A stretch of DNA of 34,049 nucleotides. Origin: Candidatus Coatesiibacteriota bacterium (lineage in GTDB: Bacteria; RBG-13-66-14; B26-G2; WVWN01; G020348885). The position numbers were made by a program, and so were the translations under genes. Where the stretch lies: contig CP070755.1 in the NCBI GenBank assembly GCA_020348885.1, forward strand, positions 1,340,040 to 1,374,088, read 5' to 3'. The notes under the pieces were generated by a model. It ran no database searches and was not told the DNA's origin. It saw only the letters and a program-made list of their open reading frames with translations. Of this stretch, positions 1-8,435 are shown piece after piece (position 1 is the first letter of the stretch; the number at the start of each line of letters is the position of its first letter).

Positions 1-674
1 AGTAGACCGACCATTTGACCGGTTTGGAGAAAAGGATAATAATCGGCGGCCATAACCGCCGTTACGCCGGCGGCTACGTTCGCGCCGTAGCGTTCGTGTG
101 CGAAAGCAACCCAGATCTCCGGGTAGGTACTACCCGAAAGGCAAACTACGAGGTGGATATCGTCGTAGTTTTCAACGCCTTTCATAATGGGGTACTCGTC
201 CACTGGCGTCCCGTAGTAGTCCGCCGGGAAAACTTGCCTTATGTTCTCGCCCATTGAGAGCATAACTATCTGACCGCCGACGCTGTACCCGAGGAAGATG
301 TAATCTTCGCCGTATTCGGCGCCCATCATCTCGGCCGCGTTGTTCGATACTTCCAGGGCCAGGCCGGGTCCGCCGGGATGCAAACAAGTTATGATTACCG
401 GGATATCAAGTCTGAAACAATGGATGAGTATCGCTTCGGCCATGGGCGAGAGCTCCGGCTGAGTCGATGGGTCGTAGTCAACCGATAGCAAGACCGGCTT
501 TTTCGGGTCTTCCTTCGCGCCTTCTTCTATGAAGTCGTACACGCGTTCGACCGGCGGCGATTCGGTTACGCCCAGCCCCAAGGGGACGATGAACGGTACG
601 ACCACCGCGGCGCCGACGATTATGAAAATGATGCGCCGGTCCATCCCCAGGAACTTATTCAGCAGCTTTATCAA
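1..674 (-). CDS. Membrane-anchored protein, second copy of module gene C (C2), partial
   Basis: The gene is cut by the left edge of the window, so only about 224 N-terminal residues are visible. I chose a TTG start at 674 because a good ribosome binding site (GGAGGT, 681-686) lies 6 bases upstream and because this start aligns with the N-terminus of the paralogue at 6911-7768. The chain begins with a short basic stretch (DRRIIF), then one membrane segment at about residues 14-33. A Rossmann-like alpha/beta domain follows, predicted to lie outside the membrane by the positive-inside rule. Segments shared with the paralogue include a DYDP motif, GEDY..LGY, an IR..FPAD motif, YPIM..V.NYDDI and PFLQT.Q..GL. 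It follows gene B2 by 40 bases in the same operon. The function is unknown and I recognise no named family. A C-terminal membrane helix, as in the paralogue, would lie beyond the window. Confidence 0.8.
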   Translation of the reverse strand, partial: MIKLLNKFLGMDRRIIFIIVGAAVVVPFIVPLGLGVTESPPVERVYDFIEEGAKEDPKKPVLLSVDYDPSTQPELSPMAEAILIHCFRLDIPVIITCLHPGGPGLALEVSNNAAEMMGAEYGEDYIFLGYSVGGQIVMLSMGENIRQVFPADYYGTPVDEYPIMKGVENYDDIHLVVCLSGSTYPEIWVAFAHERYGANVAAGVTAVMAADYYPFLQTGQMVGL

Positions 675-714
675 AACGACACCTCCGGTTGTTGGAACCG
701 GTGAATCGAAACCG

Positions 715-1419
715 TTATTCGGTACCGCCGAGCCAGGACCGCTCGATACCCAGGATTATCTTCAGCGCCATGGACATCGCGCCGAGACCGACGCCGATCA
801 TTATACCCCGTTTCGCGGCCATGTTCGGATATTCAAGAATCCATTCGGCCAGGTCCGGTAACCATTGGCCGACAATACCTTCCAGGGGTACCCGCCCGAG
901 CATAACGATTATAGCGGCGATGAGGAGGAGAAACGCCTCAAGGCTCCTGGCCCGGAACGTTCGGAAACTGGCCGATACGATGAAGAACGCGAGGAGCGAG
1001 AACATAGTTGCTTGCATCGGTATCTGTATGTAGCTGAAGAGCCACATAAAACCGCTTCCCAAGTCGATGCCCGAGTTAAAGAACGTGAACAGGAAGTCTC
1101 CGAAGAAACCCTCGGCCATCCGTTCCTGGCCGAGAATCAACCGGCCCAGAATGCCGGCCATACCGGTAACGATGGACATCGCGAGACCTATAAGAGCCAC
1201 GATACTGTAGCCCCATCCCTCTCGTTTGAACCGGACTTTATAAGAGTGGACCTTTATAAGCGAGCCTATTCCGAGGAGCATTGCGAACGTCAGGACGATG
1301 ATGAGCCACCGGAGCATATATTGGTACAGGGTAATCGAGAACTGGTGGGGTACGAAGAACTGGACCGCCATCAACGCACCCATAATGAAGCATATGAACA
1401 GCGGGACTTCCCTTCTCAT
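715..1419 (-). CDS. Polytopic membrane protein, second copy of module gene B (B2)
   Basis: This is a 234-residue integral membrane protein with about six hydrophobic segments and no catalytic motif that I recognise. It is clearly paralogous to the protein at 7800-8435. Both start with MRRE(V/I)P, share PMQATMFSLLAFF followed by SAS(F/Y)R.FRAR.LEA, then AAIIVMLG.VPL, and end with LGIERS.LG. The second copy has about 20 extra residues in the middle (near residues 90-115), between two membrane segments. Start: ATG preceded by GGAGGT with ideal spacing. It lies 60 bases after A2 and 40 bases before C2. The near-invariant FRAR...LEA block is a cytosolic-looking loop between helices and is the likeliest contact site with partner subunits (inference). 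Function unknown. Confidence 0.88.
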   Translation of the reverse strand: MRREVPLFICFIMGALMAVQFFVPHQFSITLYQYMLRWLIIVLTFAMLLGIGSLIKVHSYKVRFKREGWGYSIVALIGLAMSIVTGMAGILGRLILGQERMAEGFFGDFLFTFFNSGIDLGSGFMWLFSYIQIPMQATMFSLLAFFIVSASFRTFRARSLEAFLLLIAAIIVMLGRVPLEGIVGQWLPDLAEWILEYPNMAAKRGIMIGVGLGAMSMALKIILGIERSWLGGTE

Positions 1420-1479
1420 ATTAAACCTCCGGTAAAGCCGAAATATCGCGAGTCAGGATCTTCCGTATTATCAGACGCT

Positions 1480-2631
1480 TTACGACACGGTCTCGAACAG
1501 CCTGGCGAACCACGTCGTATCTACTTCTCCAAGACCTGTAAGCGCGATTAAAATGGCACCGACGATAAGTATCACCAATATAACCGCTTTGGCCCAGTCC
1601 TGGCCTTTAAGGCTCCCGAGCATTAGCGGGTCCCGGCCCAGGTACGCGGTCGCGGCGTAAAGCTCCTCGCCCATCAGCGTATAGTCACAGGCCGTGATGA
1701 AGAACGGGAACTGGGTAACCCTGTCGGTCCCGGCTATCTGGATGGCGCCGGTTTGCGCCCCGGTCTCGGCCAGGATGAGCGACTCGGCGTAGAAAGCGCC
1801 CATGTAGAAGTTGGTCGCTGGACGTTCCCGGAGCATTATCCCGTCGACGGCGGCTACATATCCGAACTGGGAGTCGGTTACGTAGAAGACCGAGTCCTCT
1901 TCGAAAGCGTCCGGCCGACCGACCTCAGTATAAGCTTCGCGGACCATCTCCTTTTCGACCATCATTACGATAGGGTCGCGGCAGGGAACGATGAGCGGCG
2001 TCTCGTATTCGGCGGTCTTCCGGGCCACTTTCGCCAGGATGGTCATCGCCGCGATGGTCGCGATATCGGACGCGTCGCCGAGGCCGGAAACGAAGAGAAT
2101 CGGCTTGCCCATCTCGGTGGCGCGGCCGATGGCCTCGTCCACGGCCTCGAGACCCGCGATTTTACGGACGAACAGCTCCTTGCCACCGCGAGCCATCGAT
2201 ATGAAAACCAGAACCAACACGACGAACGATACGACGCCTACCAGAACGTTAAGGCGGTTGAAGTTGAACCACTCGCCGGTGGGACGGCCGGCCCCCTCGC
2301 CGACCGCTGTCGTTTTCCCGTCGGCCAGGTTGGCGACGACGCGATACGAGTAATCGGCGTTAGGTGTAAGCCCCGTATCTTCAAGGAACGTTTCGTCGCC
2401 CTTTACGGTAGTCAACGGCGTATACTTGCCGGTCTCCGGGTCCAACCTTTCGATCGCGAACGAATCCACCTTCACACCCGCGGGCGCCGGCCACGCGACG
2501 ACTACACCGCCGCCGGAGTCGTTGGGCGCGTCCATTACCGTAACCGCCGAGACTTCCGTATCGATCTCTTGGCAACCCGATATTAGTAACGCTCCCGTTA
2601 TAACTACGCAGATAACGACCAGTTTTCTCAT
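1480..2631 (-). CDS. FN3-containing lipoprotein with conserved cytosolic domain, second copy of module gene A (A2)
   Basis: The protein has 383 residues from the ATG at 2631; a GTG three bases upstream sits too close to the ribosome binding site (AAGGAG). The N-terminus is a lipoprotein signal with lipobox LISGC. A fibronectin type III-like domain follows (about residues 25-118), with the usual W.AP...V..F.IER and Y.Y.V..NL strands. Next come a membrane segment (about 127-146), a conserved domain of about 190 residues and a C-terminal membrane helix. Signatures shared with the paralogue at 8543-9736 are GRATEMGK, QFGYVA.VDGIM, FYAESLILAETG, QIAGT, ACDYTL.GEEL.AA.AYL and GSL.GQDW. The conserved domain resembles what I remember as DUF6754 (not verified). 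By topology the FN3 domain is outside and the conserved domain is in the cytosol. It is followed 60 bases later by B2. Function unknown. Confidence 0.88.
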   Translation of the reverse strand: MRKLVVICVVITGALLISGCQEIDTEVSAVTVMDAPNDSGGGVVVAWPAPAGVKVDSFAIERLDPETGKYTPLTTVKGDETFLEDTGLTPNADYSYRVVANLADGKTTAVGEGAGRPTGEWFNFNRLNVLVGVVSFVVLVLVFISMARGGKELFVRKIAGLEAVDEAIGRATEMGKPILFVSGLGDASDIATIAAMTILAKVARKTAEYETPLIVPCRDPIVMMVEKEMVREAYTEVGRPDAFEEDSVFYVTDSQFGYVAAVDGIMLRERPATNFYMGAFYAESLILAETGAQTGAIQIAGTDRVTQFPFFITACDYTLMGEELYAATAYLGRDPLMLGSLKGQDWAKAVILVILIVGAILIALTGLGEVDTTWFARLFETVS

Positions 2632-2671
2632 CACTACTCCTTACGATGGGCGGGGATATCCAGTTGAACGG

Positions 2672-3799
2672 CTAACCAGCCTCTATTATCTCGACATTGG
2701 CCCGGGGGATAACCTCCTCGGCGCCGTCGTCGAACTTGACGCCGAGAACCCGTACCTTCGCTTCGCTCTCAAGTATCTGTAACTCCACCGGCAGGGACGT
2801 TACTTCGCCGAGTTTCCCGAAAAACGGTTCCCGGATGGCACGTACGCGGGTACCGATTTCCAAGTTCGAGCCTTCCTCGCCTGCGCCGGCGGCGAGCTTG
2901 CCTTTCTCGGTGTGGGGAACGATAATCTCCGGCCGGATCACGCCAGCCCGTATCTGGGTCGCCCCGTTTATCGACGCCTGCAGGCCTTCCCGAGCTTTAA
3001 GGAGGTTAAAAGTAGCCTCGGCCATGGCCATATCCCCGAAACCCTCGGTGATTACGAGCGTAACGCCCAGGTTCTCGTGGCCGGTTATCGCGACGCCCAG
3101 GTCGAATCCCAGGAAACTCTTCAGGTCCCAGTCGTGGAACCCGCCGACTATAACGCCTTTCACACCCAACTGTATAGCTTTTTTTAGCGCGGCGGCCGTA
3201 ACGAGGCTCCCGCCAACGATTATCTTACCGGCGCACTCCTCCGTAATGTCCTCGTCGGCCAGGACACGTTCGGAGCTGTCCGTTACGACGGCGATTTCTC
3301 CCTGGGTCTCGCCGCCAATCCCGAAGATACCCTGGATAAACGTTCCGGTCGTCTCGACGGTTACGCCCTCTTTCCCATGGACTTCGACTACCTTCCCGTC
3401 GACGTACGCGTCCATCACCACAGGGTTCGGCGGCTCCCGGACGATAATTTGCCCCGTAATTGACGAGACCGTCTCGATACTACCCTTCACGGGCGATATA
3501 GCCCGGGAACTATACAGGCCGAAGAACTGCTTCATCTCGGCGATGACTTCGCCCTCTTCGACGGCGTCGCCCTCTTGCTTCACCATAAACTTCGGTACTT
3601 CCTCGGGCGGGAGCCCCAGACTGTTGGCGACGTTCACCGTCTCGACGTTACCGGGAAGGAACGTCCGGGCGACGATATCTTCGGCCTTAACCGTGTCCCC
3701 TTTTTTAACGAGTACCTCGCCGGCAAGCGGAAGTATCCGTTCCTTGCGGATTATCGTCTTCCCGAGTACTTTCAATCCCGGCGTATAAGCGTGAGCCAT
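2672..3799 (-). CDS. Soluble protein with sandwich-hybrid-like and KOW-like domains (module gene G)
   Basis: This 375-residue protein has no signal peptide or membrane segment. The N-terminal third looks like lipoyl/barrel-sandwich-hybrid folds: repeated turns such as VKKGDTVKAEDIVAR (31-45), GDAVEEGEVIAEM (78-89) and SPVKGSIETVSS..GQIIVR (102-121). There is no MKM-type lysine for lipoylation. Residues about 190-260 form an alternating alpha/beta stretch with GVKGVIVGGFHDWDL and ITEGFGDMAMAEA. The C-terminus (about 313-373) matches a KOW-type beta barrel: IGTRVRAIREPFFGKLGEV, then V.FDDG.E.VIPRANVEII. It starts 28 bases after the MutL-like gene and ends 37 bases before A2, which places it in the cytosolic core of the operon. 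I do not recognise a named family. A role as an adaptor between ATPase and membrane module is inference only. Confidence 0.85.
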   Translation of the reverse strand: MAHAYTPGLKVLGKTIIRKERILPLAGEVLVKKGDTVKAEDIVARTFLPGNVETVNVANSLGLPPEEVPKFMVKQEGDAVEEGEVIAEMKQFFGLYSSRAISPVKGSIETVSSITGQIIVREPPNPVVMDAYVDGKVVEVHGKEGVTVETTGTFIQGIFGIGGETQGEIAVVTDSSERVLADEDITEECAGKIIVGGSLVTAAALKKAIQLGVKGVIVGGFHDWDLKSFLGFDLGVAITGHENLGVTLVITEGFGDMAMAEATFNLLKAREGLQASINGATQIRAGVIRPEIIVPHTEKGKLAAGAGEEGSNLEIGTRVRAIREPFFGKLGEVTSLPVELQILESEAKVRVLGVKFDDGAEEVIPRANVEIIEAG

Positions 3800-3827
3800 A
3801 TGTTAAATACTCCTATACCTGCGAACG

Positions 3828-5639
3828 TTAAAACACCTTCGGATATATATCCAGGTTCTGGAGCCAGCCAGTTATAGCGTTAACCCGCTTCGTTTCGTCT
3901 TCCGGTATCTGGAACGGGCGGCCGCGGCAGTCGAGTACTACGCCTACCACGCCGCCTTCCAGCGTAACTTCGCGCGCGTCGCCCTTCCCGGCGCCCAGGT
4001 CGAAACCGCGGGCCGGGTCGAGCTTCGCGCGGACCTTCTCGCCTACGGGCAGCGGCAGGAGCCGCATCTCCCCTAATTTGACGTCCTCAGAGATATGCCC
4101 CAACCCCGGGAAGTCCGCCTCTATATGCAGGCAGTTACTCCCCTCTTTCCCGGAACCTACCGGCGCGACGCACGACCCCAGGCGGACCAGACAGTCCCGG
4201 TCGAACACCTGCGTCGCGGCTTTCGGCATCACCTTCGAGAGCACGCCGAGCTGGGGCATCATAAATATCGAGTCGACCGCCAGGAAGGTTACGCATTCGG
4301 GCATGAACCCGTCGATGAGCATCAGGCCGGCTTGGGCACGCCTAGGCGCGTGGCTCAGCGCGCCGCCGGAGCCGACGAGCATATCGAGGTTCATCATGTT
4401 CACGAGAGTTCCACCGGTCGCGGTCTGGGCGAACGCGTCGGAAATCGTTCGCTGCTGCTGGATGCCCTTAAGCCCGACGGCCAGGGATTTATGCTGCTCG
4501 AACGCCAGGCGAAGGGCTTCCCGGGCGATGGCCTGCTCCACGATGAGGTCCTCGAGCGTCTGCGGAATCGTCGTGGGCCGGATCATCTTATTACGGACGC
4601 GGTCACGGATCGCGCGTTCGTCCACCGAGAAAGGTACCCAGCGCATTATGTTGGGGAGCCCCGTCTCGGCGACCACGTTGGATACGGAGTAACTCATCCC
4701 CAGGTTCGCCGAGACGGTCCGGTTGAAGACGCCGCCGAAAACGCTGAAAACGTCGGTGGTGGCGCCGCCTATATCTACGCCGATGGCCTCTATACCGTAC
4801 GTGCTGGCGATGGTCTGGATTATTTCACCGACGGCCCCGGGCGTGGGCATAATAGGTTCGTCGGTCCACTCCATCAATTTGGAGTAACCGGGCGCCTGGG
4901 CCATAACGTGTTCCATAAAGAGATTATGTATCTCATGGCGGGCGGGCCCGAGGTTTTCGCGTTCGAGGACGGGGCGGATGTTGTCGACTACGTAGAGGTC
5001 GGTTTTCGCTTCGAGGCTGCCTTTAACGTTCCCGCGGGCGTCTTTGTTCCCGGCGTAAATTACCGGGAGGTCATAACCGGACCCGAACCGGGGTTTCGGG
5101 TCCGCGGCGCCGATAAGCTCGGCCAGCTCTACGACGTGGCTGATAGTACCGCCGTCGATACCGCCGGATAGTAGTATCATGTCCGGGCGGAGACGGCGTA
5201 TCGCTTCTATCTTCTCATGGCCAAGCCGCCCGTCATTGGACGCAAGAACATCCATTACGATAGCGCCTGCGCCCAGAGCCGCGCGTTGGGCCGATTCGCC
5301 AGTCATCGATTTGACGACGCCGGCGACCATCATCTGGAGGCCGCCGCCCGCCGATGATGTCGATAGATAAACGTCTGTCCCGCCTTTAATACCTTTCCCC
5401 GAGTGAAGTACTTTGACCTTTTTTAACAGCGTTCGTCCGGAGAGTTCCTCGACCTCGCCGACCGCGTTGAGAACGCCCCGGGTTACGTCTTCGGCCGGCT
5501 TTTCGACGGTGGTGGGCGCCTCGCCCCGGACCTTCAGGCGGTATTCTTCCCCCTCCTTCTCTATCAGTATCGCCTTGGTCGTCGTGCTACCGCAGTCGGT
5601 GGCGAGTATCGTCTTGACGTGGGAGTAGTCTTGAGCCAT
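3828..5639 (-). CDS. MutL/GlmL-type ASKHA-fold ATPase (module gene F)
   Basis: This 603-residue protein is clearly in the MutL/GlmL family, named for a protein encoded beside coenzyme B12-dependent glutamate mutase. The actin/Hsp70/sugar-kinase (ASKHA) nucleotide motifs are all present: phosphate-1 loop TDCGSTTTKA (14-23), LLSGGIDGGT (156-165), phosphate-2 loop GVDIGGATTDVF (287-298) and the adenosine-site glycine run LVGSGGALSHAP (421-432). Known GlmL proteins are about 460 residues as I remember them. This one has roughly 130 extra C-terminal residues, a beta-rich region containing KLDPARGFDLGAG and VLDCRGRPFQIPED. No glutamate mutase S or E subunit and no B12 protein is visible nearby, so a role in that enzyme is doubtful. 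The ATG directly abuts the stop codon of gene E, which suggests translational coupling. It is probably the energy-using core of the membrane system in this operon (inference). Confidence 0.9.
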   Translation of the reverse strand: MAQDYSHVKTILATDCGSTTTKAILIEKEGEEYRLKVRGEAPTTVEKPAEDVTRGVLNAVGEVEELSGRTLLKKVKVLHSGKGIKGGTDVYLSTSSAGGGLQMMVAGVVKSMTGESAQRAALGAGAIVMDVLASNDGRLGHEKIEAIRRLRPDMILLSGGIDGGTISHVVELAELIGAADPKPRFGSGYDLPVIYAGNKDARGNVKGSLEAKTDLYVVDNIRPVLERENLGPARHEIHNLFMEHVMAQAPGYSKLMEWTDEPIMPTPGAVGEIIQTIASTYGIEAIGVDIGGATTDVFSVFGGVFNRTVSANLGMSYSVSNVVAETGLPNIMRWVPFSVDERAIRDRVRNKMIRPTTIPQTLEDLIVEQAIAREALRLAFEQHKSLAVGLKGIQQQRTISDAFAQTATGGTLVNMMNLDMLVGSGGALSHAPRRAQAGLMLIDGFMPECVTFLAVDSIFMMPQLGVLSKVMPKAATQVFDRDCLVRLGSCVAPVGSGKEGSNCLHIEADFPGLGHISEDVKLGEMRLLPLPVGEKVRAKLDPARGFDLGAGKGDAREVTLEGGVVGVVLDCRGRPFQIPEDETKRVNAITGWLQNLDIYPKVF

Positions 5640-6011
5640 TTACTTTCCCCTGCGAGCTCTCTTCCGCTCGCGACGTTCTTGCTTCTTTTCCTTCAGTCCG
5701 CGTCGGAAATCGGCGTCGTAAGCCTCGATCTTCCGAAGTAGTAGTTCGACGTTTTCTCGGTGCTCGAGGGCAAGCCGGACTTCGTTATATTGCCCGAAAT
5801 CGAATATAGACCTGACTATCGGGTCGAAGAAGACCATTACCTGGCTGCCGACGAACGAGAGCGGCTTCATCGTCTCGAGGAAAAAAATAGCCGGCGCGGC
5901 CAGGTTCCTGTCCACGACGGCCCGGGCGATTTTCTCGACCAACTCGTCGCGCCGCTCGTCTGGCAGCTCGAACTCTTCAAAGTGTGACGATTGGCTTCCC
6001 CGGAAATCCAA
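5640..6011 (-). CDS. Small helical protein with basic tail (module gene E)
   Basis: This 123-residue protein has no signal peptide. The middle (about residues 34-75) contains a moderately hydrophobic stretch with AIFFLETMKPLSFVGSQVM and FFDPIVRSIFDFG, possibly a membrane-surface or re-entrant helix. It is followed by a helical segment rich in charged residues and a very basic tail (LKEKKQERRERKRARRGK). The start is TTG at 6011; the nearest Shine-Dalgarno-like stretch (GCGGAG) is about 12 bases upstream, so the start is less certain than its neighbours. The stop codon touches the ATG of the MutL-like ATPase with no gap. That layout and the amphipathic character suggest a small partner or membrane tether for the ATPase (inference). 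I do not recognise a named family. Confidence 0.75.
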   Translation of the reverse strand: MDFRGSQSSHFEEFELPDERRDELVEKIARAVVDRNLAAPAIFFLETMKPLSFVGSQVMVFFDPIVRSIFDFGQYNEVRLALEHRENVELLLRKIEAYDADFRRGLKEKKQERRERKRARRGK

Positions 6012-6094
6012 AGTACGCCGAAACTCCGCTTCCTGTTTACTTTTTTCGCTTGGAAACCCCGCCGAGTTTTAATAATCGGTAGGGCATACATCGG

Positions 6095-6883
6095 TCACGC
6101 CAGCCCCAAAAACCCTAAAGTTCCTATTATCCAATCGTTTATTAGGAACTCGATCCGTCCGATCAGAAGCGATATACGCGCCATAACGGTAAACCCGAAC
6201 GCGGCGCCGAACGATACCATCAGGAACCATATCCCGACTCTCGCGGTACCGCCGAGTACACCTTTATGCTCTTTGGAAAAGTAGAAGTATATCAACGCGG
6301 TAACAACGCCTACTATGAGAACCGTATTGGCGATAGACGCGCCTATATCGACGGCGCCGCCGGTTATCACGACCGGTGGGATAATCGTACCCTGAATCTG
6401 GGCGATGCAGTTAGCTTGCATATACACGATAAACGAAAGCCCGGCCCCGAGACCCACCGAATAAGCGATGCCGTAACGCGACACCCACGTCAACTTGGGG
6501 ATGAAGCGGAACAGCATCGTTATTCCCAAGAGGCCGGCGAAAACGCGCAGAAGGTCCCACGTAAACCTTGCGTTGAGGGCAAGTTCGGCGAAAGCCCCGC
6601 CAAACACGGGTCTCGCGGTCGTACACGTGATATTCAGCGGTTGTAAGATCGGTTGGAAGATGTACCACCGCAGGAAGTCCAACGGGTCGAACCCGATAAG
6701 GACGACGAACAGGTTCGGCACCATGAAGTTGTGGTAGTTATACGCCAGCCAATAACCGGCGGAAATCCCAACGAATAGATACTCGGCGACTTTGTAGAAG
6801 GGGTTGTCTTTATACAGGAACGAATATATGAACAGCGTAAGTAGCGCCGCTATCCATATGCCGAACAAGGTTGAAACGTCCAC
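6095..6883 (-). CDS. Polytopic membrane protein (module gene D)
   Basis: This 262-residue integral membrane protein has about seven or eight hydrophobic segments. The N-terminal signature is NPFYKVAEYLFVGISAGYWL (26-45) followed by NYHNFMVPNL. Another conserved-looking segment is KLTWVSRYGIAYSVGLGAGL near the middle. The start is GTG at 6883, 7 bases after GGAGG. It lies between C1 and E, and unlike A, B and C it has no second copy in the visible window. There is no transporter motif that I can name. Being single-copy, it may be the fixed membrane core with which the duplicated A-B-C subunits assemble (inference). Confidence 0.85.
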   Translation of the reverse strand: MDVSTLFGIWIAALLTLFIYSFLYKDNPFYKVAEYLFVGISAGYWLAYNYHNFMVPNLFVVLIGFDPLDFLRWYIFQPILQPLNITCTTARPVFGGAFAELALNARFTWDLLRVFAGLLGITMLFRFIPKLTWVSRYGIAYSVGLGAGLSFIVYMQANCIAQIQGTIIPPVVITGGAVDIGASIANTVLIVGVVTALIYFYFSKEHKGVLGGTARVGIWFLMVSFGAAFGFTVMARISLLIGRIEFLINDWIIGTLGFLGLA

Positions 6884-6910
6884 GTAGAACCCTCCTGGAA
6901 TCCGTGCGTA

Positions 6911-7768
6911 CTACTCCAACGTCGTAGATTTGGTTTCCAGTTCCTCGCTGCGTTCCTTCCGGAGAATAAAGAAGGACAGATTCGCGAAAAGTATAAACAC
7001 GATTATGACGACGTGCGCCACCGACTGGGCGTCCATACGTACGGTCGCTTCGCCGGGGGTTTCGAGTAAGCTTTCGTATTCGGCCGCGCCTTTCAATCCC
7101 GACAACAGGCCGAGTAGCTGCTCGGTCTGTAGGTACGGGAAGAACTGGGGCGCCGATACGCCGGTGCACCCGCCGGCGACCGGTACGTGATACTGGGCTT
7201 GGGCGATAAGTACCCACGCCGGAATCCCAGGGTCGCCGGCCGAAAGGGACATTACGAAGTCGATATCGTCATAGTTGTAAACGTTATCCATTATGGGGAA
7301 CTCGGAGATGTCGCGGCGCTCCAGATCCGCCGGAAACGCCTCCCGGATGGACGAGCCCATCAGTTTAATCAGGATGGCGCCCCCCGGCTTGTACCCGAGG
7401 TTTACGTAGTCCTCGCCGTAGGTTACGTCGAACTCGGGCGTAACGATCGACAGAGCGTCGATAGCCATGGACGCACCCTGCGGCCACAACGCAATGATTA
7501 CGACCTTATGGCCTTTCGCGAAACACTGCCTGAGCATAGCCAAAGCCATAGGGTGGACTTCAGGCGCGCTGGCCGGGTCGTAGTCGAACGACATCAGAAC
7601 GGTTGAACCCGCCGGTAGTTCGTCGACGAATCTATAGACGTTTTCTACGTGGTCCGTCGTTTTCACCGGTAAACCCATAGGCATGAGAAGCGGAAGGATT
7701 ATAGCGAGACAGATAAAGACGAATATTATCCGTCTGTCGATATTGGCCAGCCACCTGATTAAACGCAT
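6911..7768 (-). CDS. Membrane-anchored protein with large extracytoplasmic domain, first copy of module gene C (C1)
   Basis: This is the complete copy, 285 residues. Order: short basic N-terminus (MRLIRWLANIDRR), membrane segment about 14-33, a Rossmann-like alpha/beta domain (about 40-245), a C-terminal membrane segment (about 252-269) and a short charged cytosolic tail. The large domain should face outwards by the positive-inside rule. It contains SFDYDPASAPE (60-70), GEDYVNLGY (118-126), FPADLE (145-150) and FFPYLQTEQLLGLLSG (209-224). The pattern of the first half resembles a nucleotide or small-ligand binding fold, but I see no catalytic signature. ATG start with GGAGG upstream. It is 31 bases after B1 and 27 before D, in the operon. 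The truncated paralogue at the left window edge has the same layout. Function unknown. Confidence 0.87.
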   Translation of the reverse strand: MRLIRWLANIDRRIIFVFICLAIILPLLMPMGLPVKTTDHVENVYRFVDELPAGSTVLMSFDYDPASAPEVHPMALAMLRQCFAKGHKVVIIALWPQGASMAIDALSIVTPEFDVTYGEDYVNLGYKPGGAILIKLMGSSIREAFPADLERRDISEFPIMDNVYNYDDIDFVMSLSAGDPGIPAWVLIAQAQYHVPVAGGCTGVSAPQFFPYLQTEQLLGLLSGLKGAAEYESLLETPGEATVRMDAQSVAHVVIIVFILFANLSFFILRKERSEELETKSTTLE

Positions 7769-7799
7769 CTATTAAAACCTCCGAGAAACGGTATCCGGC

Positions 7800-8435
7800 C
7801 TATTCTTCGCCCAGGTAGGACCGCTCTATACCGAGCAGTATCCTGAGCGAAGCCGATACTACGCCCAGGGCGGCGGCGATCATAATCGCCCGCTGGCCCG
7901 CGGTGTTGCCGACGTCCATAATCCAATCTTTCCACGCGTCGAATTGAAGATACCACGGTACCCAATCGGGTATCCATGCGGTACCGAGGGGCACTTGCCC
8001 GAGCATTACTATTATCGCCGCGAGGAGCAGGAGGGTAGCTTCTAAATTGCGGGCCCGGAAAGCTCTGTACGAAGCCGAAGCCACGAAAAAAGCAAGCAAC
8101 GAGAACATAGTTGCTTGCATAGGATACATACAGTTATAGAACAACCAATAAAAAATGGTCCCTTCTTGGATGCCCAAAAGGATACCGATGCCACCCATAC
8201 CGATAACCATAATAATAAGCGGGAAACTATACGGCCAGTCTTCTTGTTTTAACCTTATCTTGAAGTAGTTAACGCGCAGTAGGTTAAATATACCCACGAT
8301 TATCGCGAAGGCGATTACGACCAAAAACCAGTTGTTCAATCGCTCCGTCACCGGCTCCAGTACGGGGATAAAGAAGTCGAGTATCAGGAGCAGTCCGGCC
8401 ACGAAAGCGAGTACCATCGGAATTTCTCGTCGCAT
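7800..8435 (-). CDS. Polytopic membrane protein, first copy of module gene B (B1)
   Basis: This 211-residue membrane protein has about six hydrophobic segments and is paralogous to the protein at 715-1419. The conserved core covers PMQATMFSLLAFFVASASYR, AFRARNLEATLLLLAAII and VMLGQVPL. The C-terminus keeps RAIMI..ALG..SASLRILLGIERS. Start ATG with a GGGGGA ribosome site. A 107-base gap containing two hairpins separates it from the upstream gene A1, the longest spacer in the operon. C1 follows after 31 bases. No enzymatic motif is visible, so it is probably a structural or channel-like subunit (inference). Confidence 0.88.
   Translation of the reverse strand: MRREIPMVLAFVAGLLLILDFFIPVLEPVTERLNNWFLVVIAFAIIVGIFNLLRVNYFKIRLKQEDWPYSFPLIIMVIGMGGIGILLGIQEGTIFYWLFYNCMYPMQATMFSLLAFFVASASYRAFRARNLEATLLLLAAIIVMLGQVPLGTAWIPDWVPWYLQFDAWKDWIMDVGNTAGQRAIMIAAALGVVSASLRILLGIERSYLGEE

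Noticed and set aside
865-1551. Long plus-strand reading frame opposite the membrane operon
   Set aside because: It is antisense to B2, rich in charged residues in a way typical of reverse-strand shadows, and has no ribosome site; many similar frames occur opposite all the GC-rich genes.
3828-5639. Assigning F as a glutamate mutase accessory protein
   Set aside because: The family match is sound, but no mutase subunit or B12 protein is present in 34 kb and the operon partners are membrane proteins.
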